Notes under the pieces: generated by a model
What the model was told of the DNA's origin: nothing
The model's input: the letters and a program-made list of their open reading frames with translations, nothing else
The model's database searches: none
Shown: positions 14,973-23,437 of the stretch, in pieces
Layout of the letters: each line of letters opens with the position of its first letter
Position numbering within the stretch: the stretch's first letter is position 1
Program-made: the position numbers and the translations under genes
Assembly: GCA_001275005.1 (NCBI GenBank)
Contig: JWZX01002452.1
Location: 1-24,926 of the forward strand
Direction: 5' to 3'
DNA length: 24,926 bases
From: Chrysochromulina tobinii
Taxonomy: Eukaryota; Haptophyta; Prymnesiales; Chrysochromulinaceae

Positions 14973-16871
14973 TCAACCGGCGCAGTTCATGCCATCCCAG
15001 AGCGCGCTCTGCCAGAAGCCGTGCTCACCTTTCTTGGCGCTGCGCGCAGCGAGGGCCGTCAGCTTTAGAGTGCGCCACATCTCGAGGTTGCCCTCGAAGA
15101 AGCCAGGCTCGTGGTATGCGATGCCATTCGGGAAGAGTCGCTTGCACTCGGGCGAGCCAGCGGGGAAATGCTTCTCGACCACCTCCTTGACCATCGTGCG
15201 TGCCTCGCGCAGGTTGTGCCGCGGCAGGCGCGGGAACAAGTGGTGCTCTACCTGGAACTGGAGGCCGATGTGAACGAAATCGAGCCACTTCGGCGTCGAA
15301 ACGTTCATAGTGGTGCGCATCGTGGTGATGTACCACTCGTCGTCTGGACCCGTGTACGCGCGCCCGGCGTACGCATGCATCGACCAGTGCGAGAGCACGA
15401 TCTGAACGTGCAGCACGCCCGCGACGGCGTGCGACACCATGACCCAGCTGACGGCCTGTGCCCAGGTGGGCATCGACCAGGCGGTGGCAAAGACCCACGA
15501 GAAGAAGACGGCGATGCCTGCGAGCTCGGTCTTAGGGTAGTGCGTCTTATCGGGTTGTGTGAGCAGGTAGATGAGCCCCTGCACATACAGGTTCCACCGG
15601 CCGAGCGCCATCAGAGGATAGAAGAAGAGGTGCTGGTACGACACGAGCAGCCGCGCCACGTCATCCATGCCTACCCACTTCCGGTGGTACGTGTCCCACC
15701 ACTTGGGCCGGCTGAAGATTTTGGGGCTGATGGCGAGCATGGGCATGTGCTGGATGTTCGGGTCGTGCTCGATCGCATTGCACGCGACGTGGTGCGTGTT
15801 GTGGTCGCTCTTCCACCAGCCGACCGAAAGGCCCATGAGCGCGGAGAGGGTCGATCCGATCCGATGGTCGCGGTGGAAGTCGTGCGTCACTCCGCTGTGC
15901 CCGAGGTCGTGCCCGATGCCCGCAAGCTGCTGCCAGAAGACCCCCATGAGCACTGCGCCGCTCATGTGCGCAGTGCACGAGGTGCAGCCGAGCGAGAGAT
16001 ACAGACTGCTCAGGAAGAGCGCGGCGTGCCAGGCGGCCATCTTAGCGTAGAAATGCATGTCCGTCTCGAAGAGGCCGCGGCGCAGTAGCTCGAGGCGCAC
16101 CCTCCGAAAGTCGGCCACGTGGGGCCAGACCACGATTTCCCCCGGCGCCATCTCGCCGATCAGGAACGCGGGCAGCATCTTCTCGTAGACGCGTGCCGCG
16201 TGGTAGTTGGCAAACACGTCGGTGCACTCCTTGCCCGCGAGGTTCACTAGGGGGCCCACGCCGCCCGGATGCCGGTCGACGAAGCGCGTCACGTCGTACA
16301 CGCGCTCGTCGATGATGATCCACGCGTCCTCACGCGTGCAGTGCTTGGCAACCTCGGCCAAAGTATACTGCGGCAGCGGCTCGGCGCTGCCGCCTTTGAA
16401 GGAGGCAGCAAAGTCCGACGCTGTGGCGGCGGGAGCGGCAGCGGGGGTGGGCGGCGGGGGGGGGGGGGGGATGGCGGCGGCAGCCGCGGCGGGTAGGAAG
16501 CTCAATCCGCGCGGATTATCCGTGTTCGCCATCGTTCGGCTCGTGCCCTCGACGATCGGAGAGCTGGTCGTCTTCGCGCGGCCGATGTGCACCGGTGCCA
16601 TGGTGCTCTTGCCCCAGTCCTCGCGTAGCGTGGCAGTGGAATCGGCGGGCAGCTCGATTATCGTCGAGCCCGTGCCGCTCTCCTTGTCGAGCAGCAGCTG
16701 CGCGATCAGCATTGCTGCCGCAGCCGTGGCGCCCAGCCGGAGCACCTTCGCCCCCGGTGGCTCGTCCCCCGCCGTAGAGGCAGCCTGCCAGCCCGCGACC
16801 GCGACGAGGCCTCCGGCGAGGCAAGACAGCTGGAGGTAGAAGCGGGGCAGCGATGAGGCGGCGGGCATCAT
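14973..16871 (-). CDS. Cytochrome b5-fused front-end desaturase, delta-8 sphingolipid type
   Basis: The 632-residue product has an N-terminal extension of about 165 residues, a cytochrome b5 domain (168-242, haem motif HPGG at 201-204), and a membrane desaturase domain. The three histidine boxes are HDLGH (321-325), HNTHH (357-361) and QVEHH (540-544). Gln in the third box marks front-end desaturases. The stretches GWWKSDHNTHHVACN, EHDPNIQHMPMLAIS, SYQHLFFYPLMALGRWNLY and GLQFQVEHHLFPRLPRHNLR resemble delta-8 sphingolipid long-chain-base desaturases more than delta-6 or delta-5 acyl desaturases. Regiospecificity cannot be proved from motifs. It should act in the ER membrane with the b5 domain facing the cytosol. 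The extension is unusual: two hydrophobic stretches (12-30, 46-62), then an Ala/Pro-rich linker with a proline run from a long G tract at about 16456-16470. A shorter form from an internal Met is possible. It diverges from the kinesin gene. Confidence 0.9.
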   Translation of the reverse strand: MMPAASSLPRFYLQLSCLAGGLVAVAGWQAASTAGDEPPGAKVLRLGATAAAAMLIAQLLLDKESGTGSTIIELPADSTATLREDWGKSTMAPVHIGRAKTTSSPIVEGTSRTMANTDNPRGLSFLPAAAAAAIPPPPPPPTPAAAPAATASDFAASFKGGSAEPLPQYTLAEVAKHCTREDAWIIIDERVYDVTRFVDRHPGGVGPLVNLAGKECTDVFANYHAARVYEKMLPAFLIGEMAPGEIVVWPHVADFRRVRLELLRRGLFETDMHFYAKMAAWHAALFLSSLYLSLGCTSCTAHMSGAVLMGVFWQQLAGIGHDLGHSGVTHDFHRDHRIGSTLSALMGLSVGWWKSDHNTHHVACNAIEHDPNIQHMPMLAISPKIFSRPKWWDTYHRKWVGMDDVARLLVSYQHLFFYPLMALGRWNLYVQGLIYLLTQPDKTHYPKTELAGIAVFFSWVFATAWSMPTWAQAVSWVMVSHAVAGVLHVQIVLSHWSMHAYAGRAYTGPDDEWYITTMRTTMNVSTPKWLDFVHIGLQFQVEHHLFPRLPRHNLREARTMVKEVVEKHFPAGSPECKRLFPNGIAYHEPGFFEGNLEMWRTLKLTALAARSAKKGEHGFWQSALWDGMNCAG

Positions 16872-17275
16872 CCTAACCGTCGCGGCGACACTCCGAAGGC
16901 CGCGTAGAACCCTGACTCACGCGCTTGCCTTGCGTGCGGCGGTCGCCGCCTCTGATGATTGATGCAAGGGAAAAAGATGGATGCGCTTTCGTCACTTGAG
17001 CTCATGATCACAGTCAGTCAAAACTGTTTAACGCTTCACTTCAAGCAAAGAGGGCTACACACTTTTCGCAGCCGGCAAGGAGGTGACAGTTGCTGAGATC
17101 CTTACACAGGTTTTTCGAGCGAGCAAACGCTTGACTTGACTTGACTTGACTTGACTTGAGCAAACGCTCGCCAAGGTGAGGAAGCAAACCGTAGAGGCAC
17201 ACTCCATTGCAACCGGTGGCTTTGCGAAGAGTGGAGGAAGCACCCGAAGCTTATCCGCAGAGGCCCGGTGCCACC
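16872..17275. promoter_or_regulatory. Divergent promoter region between desaturase and kinesin
   Basis: About 400 bp separate the two start codons, so both promoters must lie here. The stretch contains the CTTGA array (17130-17159) with its flanking direct repeats. The kinesin ATG at 17276 sits in gccaccATGG, a near-ideal Kozak context. No TATA box or other known element is certain. Confidence 0.5.
17121..17168. repeat. (CTTGA)6 array flanked by 11-bp direct repeats
   Basis: Six perfect cttga units fill 17130-17159. The word gagcaaacgct lies at both sides, at 17121-17131 and 17158-17168. The array ends 116 bp before the kinesin ATG. A shorter array of the same pentamer lies upstream of protochlorophyllide reductase copy 2. 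Confidence 0.95.
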
Positions 17276-19708
17276 ATGGGGAAGGCGCACATTGACGTCT
17301 ACGCCCGCATCCGGCCGACCAAGAAGCCGTCGCCGCACGTGCAGATCGACTACGCTGACCATGCGATCGCAGTGCACATACCCAAGCACGACCAGGGACT
17401 GATCAACAACCAGCGAGAGAACTACCAGTTCGCTTTCACGCGCGTGCTCGACCAGAGCATCACACAGGAAGCCGTCTTTGAGACGGTCGCGCAGCCCGTC
17501 GTCGATTCGGTGATCGAAGGCTACAACGGCACCGTCTTCGCCTACGGCCAGACAGGCAGTGGCAAGACCTTCACGATCACGGGCGGCGCGGAGCGGTACG
17601 TGGACCGCGGCATCATCCCACGCACCCTCTCCTACATCTTCGGCAAGATCGCCGAAAAGGCCGACACCGCGTACGAGGTGCGCGTCTCGTATCTGGAGAT
17701 CTACAATGAGGCGGGCTACGATCTGCTCGACCCGTCGCACGAGACGAAGGGGCTCGAGGACCTGCCCAAGGTGACGTTGCAAGAGGACCACGACGGCCGG
17801 ATACACCTCCGAAACCTCTCCGCGCAGCTCGCGCGCAACGAGGAGGAGGCGCTCAACTTGCTCTTTGTGGGCGACACGAACCGAATGATCTCCGAGACGC
17901 CGATGAACATGGCCTCGTCGCGATCTCACTGTATCTTCACGATCTCGATCGAGGCGCGCCCGAGCGGCTCGGACGTGGTGCGCCGCTCCAAGCTCCACCT
18001 CGTCGACCTCGCCGGGTCGGAGCGCGTCAAGAAGACCGGCATCGAGGGCACCGTGCTGCGCGAGGCGCGCTACATCAACCTGTCGCTGCACTATCTTGAG
18101 CAGGTCATCGTCGCGCTGCAGGAGAAGAAGTTTGTGCCGTACCGCAACTCGATGATGACGTCGGTGCTGCGCGACTCGCTCGGACGGCAACTGCAAGACC
18201 GTGATGGTCGCCACTCTCTCCTCCGAGGAGGCCTTCCTCGATGAGTCAGTTTCGACGGCGAGGTTCGCGCAGCGCGTGGCGCTCGTCTCCAACCGCCTCG
18301 AAGTCAATGAGGAGTTCGATCCGAAGCTACTCGTCGCGCGGCTCAAGGCGGAGGTGCGCGAGCTCAAGGAGGAGATCCAGCTGCTGCGCGGCGACGGCTA
18401 CGAGCGCGCCGTCGACGCTCTCACCGCCGACGAGCGTGTGCGCTGCGAGGAGCTTGTGGAAGCATGGCTTCGGAAGCGGCCGCCAACCCTCAGGCCACGC
18501 TGAACCCTGGCGAGATGGCCAAGATCCAATTCTGCTTCCGCGTGCTGCGCGAGCGCGGCGGACGCGGCGGCGGCGGCGATGGCGGCGGCGGCGGCGGCGC
18601 CATGATGGGCGCCACAGCTCCAACAGGAGGTGGAGGAGGAGGCGGAGGGAGCAGCGCCGACGCAGAGGAGCTGTCGCGGCTGCGCATGCAGCTCCAGCAG
18701 CGAGATCACGAGATTAACATCCTCGTCTCGATGCTCAACAAGCACGGGCACGCCGCGCCGCCCGGCAGCTTTGCGGCGAGCATCGCGGCCTCCGCGGGTG
18801 CGGGTGGACTCACGCCGCTGCCGCCGCTGCCGCCTCGTGGCGGCGTGCATGCCGCGGGCGCGGGCCACGCTTATGCGAGCGCCGCCGCCGCAGCAATGCC
18901 ACCGCCCGTGTCGGCGGCCGAGCTGGTCGCCAAACGCGAGCACGTGGCACTCGTCGTCGAGAAGGTCGGCGCGAGCGGCACCGAGGAGGCCGAGGCGCTC
19001 TTGCAGCGCAATGCGGCTTTCGAGGCGTTCCGACGGTCCTACCGCAAGAATGAGGTGATCGAGGAGAATAAGCTGCTGCTCAAGCAAAAGTACGACGAGG
19101 CCAAGGCGCTCGGCGAGGCGGTGAACGGCACGCGCGCGCAGATCAACCAGCTCAAGGGGCAGATAGAAGCGCTGCGCCAGAAGCAAGCGGCGGCTGGCCT
19201 TGCCGAGGACGCTGACGACAGCGCGGGCGAGACCGTCGAGGAGCAGGCGCTGCGCGCGAAGATGGAGGAGGGCAAGCGTAGTTACAAGGAGGGCTTCGCG
19301 AAGCTCAAGGAGCTCAAGGCCGAGATCGAGCACCTGCAGCATCTCCTCGAGCAGAGCCGGCGCAAGCTGCAGAGCGATTTTGAGGCATGGTACGCGAAGC
19401 AGCAGCTGTGCGCAGGCGCCGGACTCCCCGCCAGCGCACCGCCCGGTGGAGCCGTCGCGCCGCCGGGCGCGTCGCCGCACAGGGTGCCCGCGCCGCCGCC
19501 CGCGCAAGCCTGGAGCTCGCCCGGACGAGGGGGCGGTGGGGGGGCGCCCTATCCGCCGCCGCCGCCCGCTGGAGCGAGGGGCGCCGCCGGTGGTGGCGCG
19601 GGGCCGACGCTCACGGGGCAGCCCGACGTTGATAAGGAGATTTTGGCCTTCTATGAGGCGAGAGACCTGCTCGTGAAGCAGCGGATGGCGGGTGGCGCCA
19701 AGAAATGA
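17276..19708 (+). CDS. Kinesin-9 family motor (KIF6-like), frame broken twice
   Basis: Kinesin-9 motors work in cilia and flagella in most organisms. The N-terminal motor starts at the ATG at 17276 in a strong Kozak context (MGKAHIDVYARIRP). It shows the P-loop GQTGSGKT (residues 91-98), SSRSH switch I (214-218), VDLAGSE switch II (243-249) and INLSLHYLEQVI, typical of kinesin-9. At SVLRDSLG the frame is lost: one extra A at 18184 shifts it, and the next frame reads NCKTVMVATLSSEEAF and STARFAQRVALVSNRLEVNE, the expected motor end and neck. A second shift of opposite sign between about 18455 and 18503 returns to the original frame. The remainder to 19708 is a KIF6-like tail (EMAKIQFCF, RDHEINILVSML, FEAFRRSYRKNEVIEENKLLLKQ) with coiled coil, Gly- and Pro-rich linkers and a C-terminal helix. 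Total length would be about 810 residues. Compensating single-base errors or a decaying gene are the options. Confidence 0.88.
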
Positions 19709-19915
19709 CCGAAGACGATAAATAGCGCACGTGCCGGGCGGTTCGGCATTCCGCTCACAGCCTCACACGGAAGTCCGACTCGCGCTTGTAGCGGGGAGTC
19801 CGTCCGAAAGTGCGGGACTGCAGGATACATGTACGCATCCGACGTAATCCGATAAACCTCCACCACCAGGATTCGCTTTTGTCACTACATTGACCACGTG
19901 GTGACTTACCGGTAT

Positions 19916-19953
19916 CCCCCGGTGTCTTTTTACCGGTAAAAAGACACCGGGGG
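19916..19953. repeat. 38-bp perfect palindrome
   Basis: The sequence is identical to its reverse complement over 38 bases, with 19-bp arms meeting at the centre of taccggta. The right arm is ggtaaaaagacaccggggg. A stable cruciform or RNA hairpin without loop would be possible. The right arm reappears within the 40-bp direct repeat at 20071-20110. Confidence 0.97.
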
Positions 19954-20110
19954 GAGCCGGGACACACACGAGACACACGGAACACGCGGACGCACAAAGG
20001 CACACAGACCACACAGACGAACCTCACAACCATCGAAACCCACCAACAACACACACCCCGCACGTCTGGGTACCGGTAAAAAGACACCGGGGGGAGCCGG
20101 GACACACACG
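19931..20110. repeat. 40-bp exact direct repeat, copies 140 bp apart
   Basis: The 40 bases at 19931-19970 occur again without change at 20071-20110. Both start taccggtaaaaagacacc and end gccgggacacacacg. The first copy includes the right arm of the 38-bp palindrome. The 100 bp between are CA- and AC-rich. Exact identity suggests recent duplication. Confidence 0.95.
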
Positions 20111-20129
20111 GGACAGACACACGAACCAA

Positions 20130-20175
20130 GTTCAAGTTCAAGTTCTGTTGTTTATGAAGTAACTTGAACTTGAAC
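20130..20175. repeat. 15-bp inverted repeat with 16-base loop
   Basis: Arm gttcaagttcaagtt (20130-20144) pairs with aacttgaacttgaac (20161-20175) around an AT-rich loop. The arms are built from a TTCAAG hexamer. It lies about 220 bp before the start of reductase copy 2. Confidence 0.95.
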
Positions 20176-20287
20176 ACGAACCACACAAACCGGCGGTATG
20201 CGCGCCTCGCGTCTCGCCACCACTGTGGAGCTAGCTTTGGCTTCGCTCTCGTGGTCTTGCGCACAAGAGCGCGCAGAACCATGGCGA

Positions 20288-20302
20288 CTTGACTTGACTT
20301 GA
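20288..20302. repeat. (CTTGA)3 array
   Basis: Three perfect cttga units end 91 bp before the ATG of protochlorophyllide reductase copy 2. The same pentamer is repeated six times upstream of the kinesin gene at a similar distance (116 bp) from its start. Confidence 0.9.
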
Positions 20303-20393
20303 CCAACCGCCCGTTGCTCTCCAGCAAGAACACGAATCTCGGTGCATCTCGGAGCGTTCTCGAACTTTCCTTTCGGAAATTCTGCCCCCAGCG

Positions 20394-21641
20394 ATGCTGG
20401 GGTTTTTCGGCCTGCTCCTCCCAACTCTCGCGTTCCTTGCGGTCAGCGCAACGCCGAGAGCGGCGGCTGCTGCTAGCAGCGTGCTTCGGGTATCGACGCC
20501 TCCACTCGCTGTGCTGGCCGAAAAGAAACCACTCGCCGTGCTGGCCGACAAGAAGAGCTCCGCTCTCAAGGCCTTGAGTGAGGGGCGTTTGTACTCGGCC
20601 CGAGAGGCTCCCAAGATCGCCGGCGGAGTGAAAATCGGCACGCGTCGGCTTGTGGTCATCACCGGTGCCTCTTCGGGGCTTGGCCTCTCGGCCACGAAAG
20701 CGCTCGTCGATCAGGGGTACTTTGTAATTGCCGCCGTGCGCAATCCGACAAAAATGGACGAAGTCGCAAAGGAGAATGGCATCAAGAAGAGCTCGTACGT
20801 GGCGATGAGGCTGGAGCTCGCTTCGCTGCAGTCGGTCAAGGACTTTGTGAGCAACCTGAAGTTTTTCTTGCCGGCACGCCCTATCAGCCACCTCATCTGC
20901 AACGCCGCGGTGTACCTGCCCACCGACCCCCAGCCGAGCTGGACAGACGATGGCTTCGAGATGTCGCTCGGGGTCAATCATCTGGGCCACTTTCTGCTGC
21001 TGCAACTGCTGCTGCCCGAACTGAAGCGTGCCAAGAACGTGGCCCCGCGAGTCGTCGTCGTCGGCTCGGTCACGGGCAACTCGAACACGATCGCCGGAAG
21101 CTTCGTCAAGCCGGTGGCCGAGCTCGGCGAGCTCGAGGGACTTCGCGCGGGCGGCGCGCGCGTGTCGGCGATGGCCGCTTCGCCGCGCGAGGCCTTCGAC
21201 GGCGCGAAAGCGTACAAGGATGCGAAAGCGCTCAACATGATCACGGTGCTCGAGATGCATCGTCGGTATCACGAGAGCACGGGCATCATCTTTTCGAGCA
21301 TCTACCCGGGATGCATCGCCGAGACGAATCTTTTTCGAGCGAAGCGCAAATGGTTCCGGGACCTCTTTCCCGTGCTCATGAAGTCAGTGGGCGCCTTCGT
21401 GAGTGAGAGGGAGGCGGGCGAACGCCTCGCGCAGGTGATCTATGACCCAGAGTGCACCAAGAGCGGCGTCTACTGGAGTTGGAACGGCAATGCGAAGAAG
21501 TTTGGGGTTGGCAACGCAGGTGGCGGCGGCGGTGGCAAGGCCGCCATCTTCCAGAACGAATTCAGCGGCATGATCAGCGACGAGCGACGAGGTCGGCTCA
21601 TGTGGGACTACTCAATGGACTTGGTCAAAGACTACTTGTAG
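20394..21641 (+). CDS. POR: Light-dependent protochlorophyllide oxidoreductase, copy 2
   Basis: It performs the same chlorophyll-synthesis reaction as copy 1. The 415-residue product begins with a hydrophobic signal-like leader, MLGFFGLLLPTLAFLAVSA. A transit-like stretch of Ala, Arg and Ser follows, containing a tandem PLAVLAEKK / PLAVLADKK (about 37-54). Core motifs are TGASSGLG (90-97), CNAAVY (169-174), YKDAK (Tyr274, Lys278) and YPGCIAETNLFR with Cys307. The core clearly resembles copy 1, with divergence in the leader, in the loop near residues 252-268 (GGARVSAMAASPREAFDG), and in a Gly-rich linker (374-381) in place of the longer linker of copy 1. Both copies end VKDYL. No Phe follows the predicted signal cleavage, unlike diatom-type targeting. 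The gene sits 685 bp downstream of the kinesin on the same strand. Two copies may serve different light conditions, as PORA/PORB do in plants; this is inference. Confidence 0.95.
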   Translation: MLGFFGLLLPTLAFLAVSATPRAAAAASSVLRVSTPPLAVLAEKKPLAVLADKKSSALKALSEGRLYSAREAPKIAGGVKIGTRRLVVITGASSGLGLSATKALVDQGYFVIAAVRNPTKMDEVAKENGIKKSSYVAMRLELASLQSVKDFVSNLKFFLPARPISHLICNAAVYLPTDPQPSWTDDGFEMSLGVNHLGHFLLLQLLLPELKRAKNVAPRVVVVGSVTGNSNTIAGSFVKPVAELGELEGLRAGGARVSAMAASPREAFDGAKAYKDAKALNMITVLEMHRRYHESTGIIFSSIYPGCIAETNLFRAKRKWFRDLFPVLMKSVGAFVSEREAGERLAQVIYDPECTKSGVYWSWNGNAKKFGVGNAGGGGGGKAAIFQNEFSGMISDERRGRLMWDYSMDLVKDYL

Positions 21642-22036
21642 GAAGTCGAGAGCGCGCCCATGGTTTGCGAGCAAGCCATCATTGCGCGAGGCGAACCGAG
21701 ACAACCTCGTGTGTTGACCGGACCTTAACCGGACCTGTAGAGCTTTACGCTTTAGGAGTGGAGCTGGAGTGGAGCTGAACACGGCCAACACGCTGCTCGT
21801 TGGGTTGATCGACGTGTGACTCTGCGTGACGTGATGGAGGCGGGGGGCGGGCTCGTTGGCGACGGCCGCCACGCCTAGATTACGCTCGACCGGCGCGACC
21901 TACTACCGTACGGTACTCTGTAGACAGGACCGGACCGCGGACGCGCGACCACTTTCGGTGACACATTCATAAACTCATTCACAATCACGCACAAATTGTG
22001 TGTGTGTCAGGGCGTCTTCGGAGGTCTTCGGCAACG
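21642..22036. other. Spacer between reductase copy 2 and pirin
   Basis: No gene is seen. Small repeats are present: ggagtggagct twice in tandem (21755-21776) and accggacct near 21718 and 21728. A GT-rich tract (21997-22008) lies just before the pirin start. Confidence 0.6.
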
Positions 22037-23011
22037 ATGCATTCTGTAATGGCCGCCGCTGCAGTCGCCTCTCCTCCAAGCTGGAAGGTTGTGAAGCGCA
22101 TCATGCCCGCACCACGTGCCCACTGGGTTGGCAACGGCTTTCAGGTATTCCCCGTCTTTGCAAACCTCGCCTTCACAAACGAGCTCTCGCCGTGGCTGAT
22201 GTTTGACTATGCCGCGCCAAAGTACTTTAAACCAACGACGGAGCGCCTGGGCGTTGGTCAGCATCCGCATCGCGGCTTTGAGACGGTCACCATCGCCTTC
22301 CAGGGTGGCGTCGAGCACAGCGACTCCATGGGTCACAAGGACGTCATCGGGGCGGGAGATGTGCAATGGATGACAGCCGGCAGAGGGATCATTCACGAAG
22401 AGTACCACTCGACGGATTTTGCGAAGACGGGCGGCACCTTTGAGATGTGCCAGCTCTGGCTGAACCTACCGGCCGTGCACAAGATGCACGCGCCACGATA
22501 CCAGCCCATCCTCAGTGGCGCGATCCCGGTCGTTCCGCTTCGCTCCGCACCGGTCGAGGCCTGCGCAACGGGTGGCAAGAGCGCTGAGCCGCCGCCGGAC
22601 GAGGGCCTAGGCAGTGCGAGGATCATCGCCGGGGAGCTGTACGGCACGCGTGGGCCCGCGCACACGTTGTCGGATGTCGAGCTGTGGGACTTGCACTTGC
22701 CCGTGGAAGGGCGGACCGTCTTACTGCATGTCCCAGAAGGTCACACCACGATCATTTTCGTCAGAAAAGGCATGATCGCGCTGGGCGGCGCTGCGGACGA
22801 GCAGACGGTGGGCCCTCAGGGCGTCGCACTGTTGACCCGCGAGGGCACGGCCATTCGCCTCACTGCCAAGCAGCCTGAGACCCAAGTCCTGCTGCTCGGC
22901 GGCATGCCACTCGATGAGCCCATCGCGGCCGAGGGGCCCTTTGTGATGAACTCGCGCTCCGAGATCATGCAAGCGCGCATGGACTATCAGAACGGCAAGA
23001 TGGGCCGATGA
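22037..23011 (+). CDS. Pirin-family cupin protein
   Basis: Pirins are iron-binding bicupin proteins. Human pirin is a nuclear redox-sensing co-regulator, and some bacterial members oxidise quercetin. The 324-residue product from the ATG at 22037 (second ATG at 22049) carries the signature HPHRGFETVTIAFQGG, then GVEHSDSMGH and WMTAGRGIIHEEY. The four predicted metal ligands are His76, His78, His120 and Glu122, all present. The C-terminal cupin (about 205-310) contains LWDLHLPVEGRTVLLHVPEG and ends with the usual pirin tail motif DEPIAAEGPFVMNSRSEI. The frame could be extended to a GTG at 21998, but that is not a plausible nuclear start. An insert of about 20 residues with Gly/Ser/Pro (175-194) separates the domains. 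No signal peptide is evident, so cytosol or nucleus is likely. The substrate is unknown. Confidence 0.95.
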   Translation: MHSVMAAAAVASPPSWKVVKRIMPAPRAHWVGNGFQVFPVFANLAFTNELSPWLMFDYAAPKYFKPTTERLGVGQHPHRGFETVTIAFQGGVEHSDSMGHKDVIGAGDVQWMTAGRGIIHEEYHSTDFAKTGGTFEMCQLWLNLPAVHKMHAPRYQPILSGAIPVVPLRSAPVEACATGGKSAEPPPDEGLGSARIIAGELYGTRGPAHTLSDVELWDLHLPVEGRTVLLHVPEGHTTIIFVRKGMIALGGAADEQTVGPQGVALLTREGTAIRLTAKQPETQVLLLGGMPLDEPIAAEGPFVMNSRSEIMQARMDYQNGKMGR

Positions 23012-23437
23012 GAGCGCCGTCATAGAGGCTTCTTCCCCAGCCTGGAGTCGGAATCCGCGTGCCGGGGCGTTCGGGGCCTCAGCTTGACGGCGGCGAGCCG
23101 AGTGAGACTGACAGACTGTGAGTGGAGCGCAGCGAGGTAGCAAAAAGCAATGTTGGGGCGGCGCGCGGCGGGGTGCTGGACGCTGAGTGAGGACTGGTGG
23201 AGACCGTCGAATTACTGTCACTCGACTGAAGAGTTTATCTTGTGCACTGGCGGCTGTACATGTAATACAGAACCATAGGGATCGAACGCACGCGCCCAGC
23301 GCAGATGACTCTCTGAGGTGCCACACGCGCCACGTGAGAGGTGCACACCGCCCATCTGACCATGCCATTTTTGAGGCGCACGCATCTCCCCACTGATCTC
23401 TCCGCTCCTTTCTGAGGGTGTACGCGGCGCCTGGGGC
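23012..23437. other. Spacer between converging pirin and unknown gene
   Basis: I see no gene. The sequence is mixed in composition and lacks the long GC-only block found in the other long convergent spacers. It should hold both polyadenylation regions. Confidence 0.55.

Larger units (their letters stand above)
19709..20393. other. Repeat-rich spacer upstream of reductase copy 2
   Basis: No gene is seen. It contains the 38-bp palindrome, a 40-bp direct repeat, CA-rich tracts, an inverted repeat (20130-20175) and a CTTGA array (20288-20302). The kinesin polyadenylation region and the promoter of the reductase must lie here, but I cannot place them. Confidence 0.6.

Noticed and set aside
15111-16088. 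325-codon plus-strand frame opposite the desaturase
   Set aside because: It is antisense to clear histidine boxes and the cytochrome b5 domain and has no recognisable domain itself.
17102-18367. 421-codon minus-strand frame opposite the kinesin
   Set aside because: The plus strand encodes unmistakable kinesin motifs; the minus frame is a GC-rich shadow.
19970-20070. CA-rich stretch considered as part of a CRISPR-like array with the 40-bp repeats
   Set aside because: There are only two copies with a single 100-bp spacer, in a eukaryotic intergenic region; this is a simple duplication.
19755-21272. 505-codon minus-strand frame over the spacer and reductase copy 2
   Set aside because: It is antisense to the reductase and reads through repeats and the palindrome; no domain is visible.
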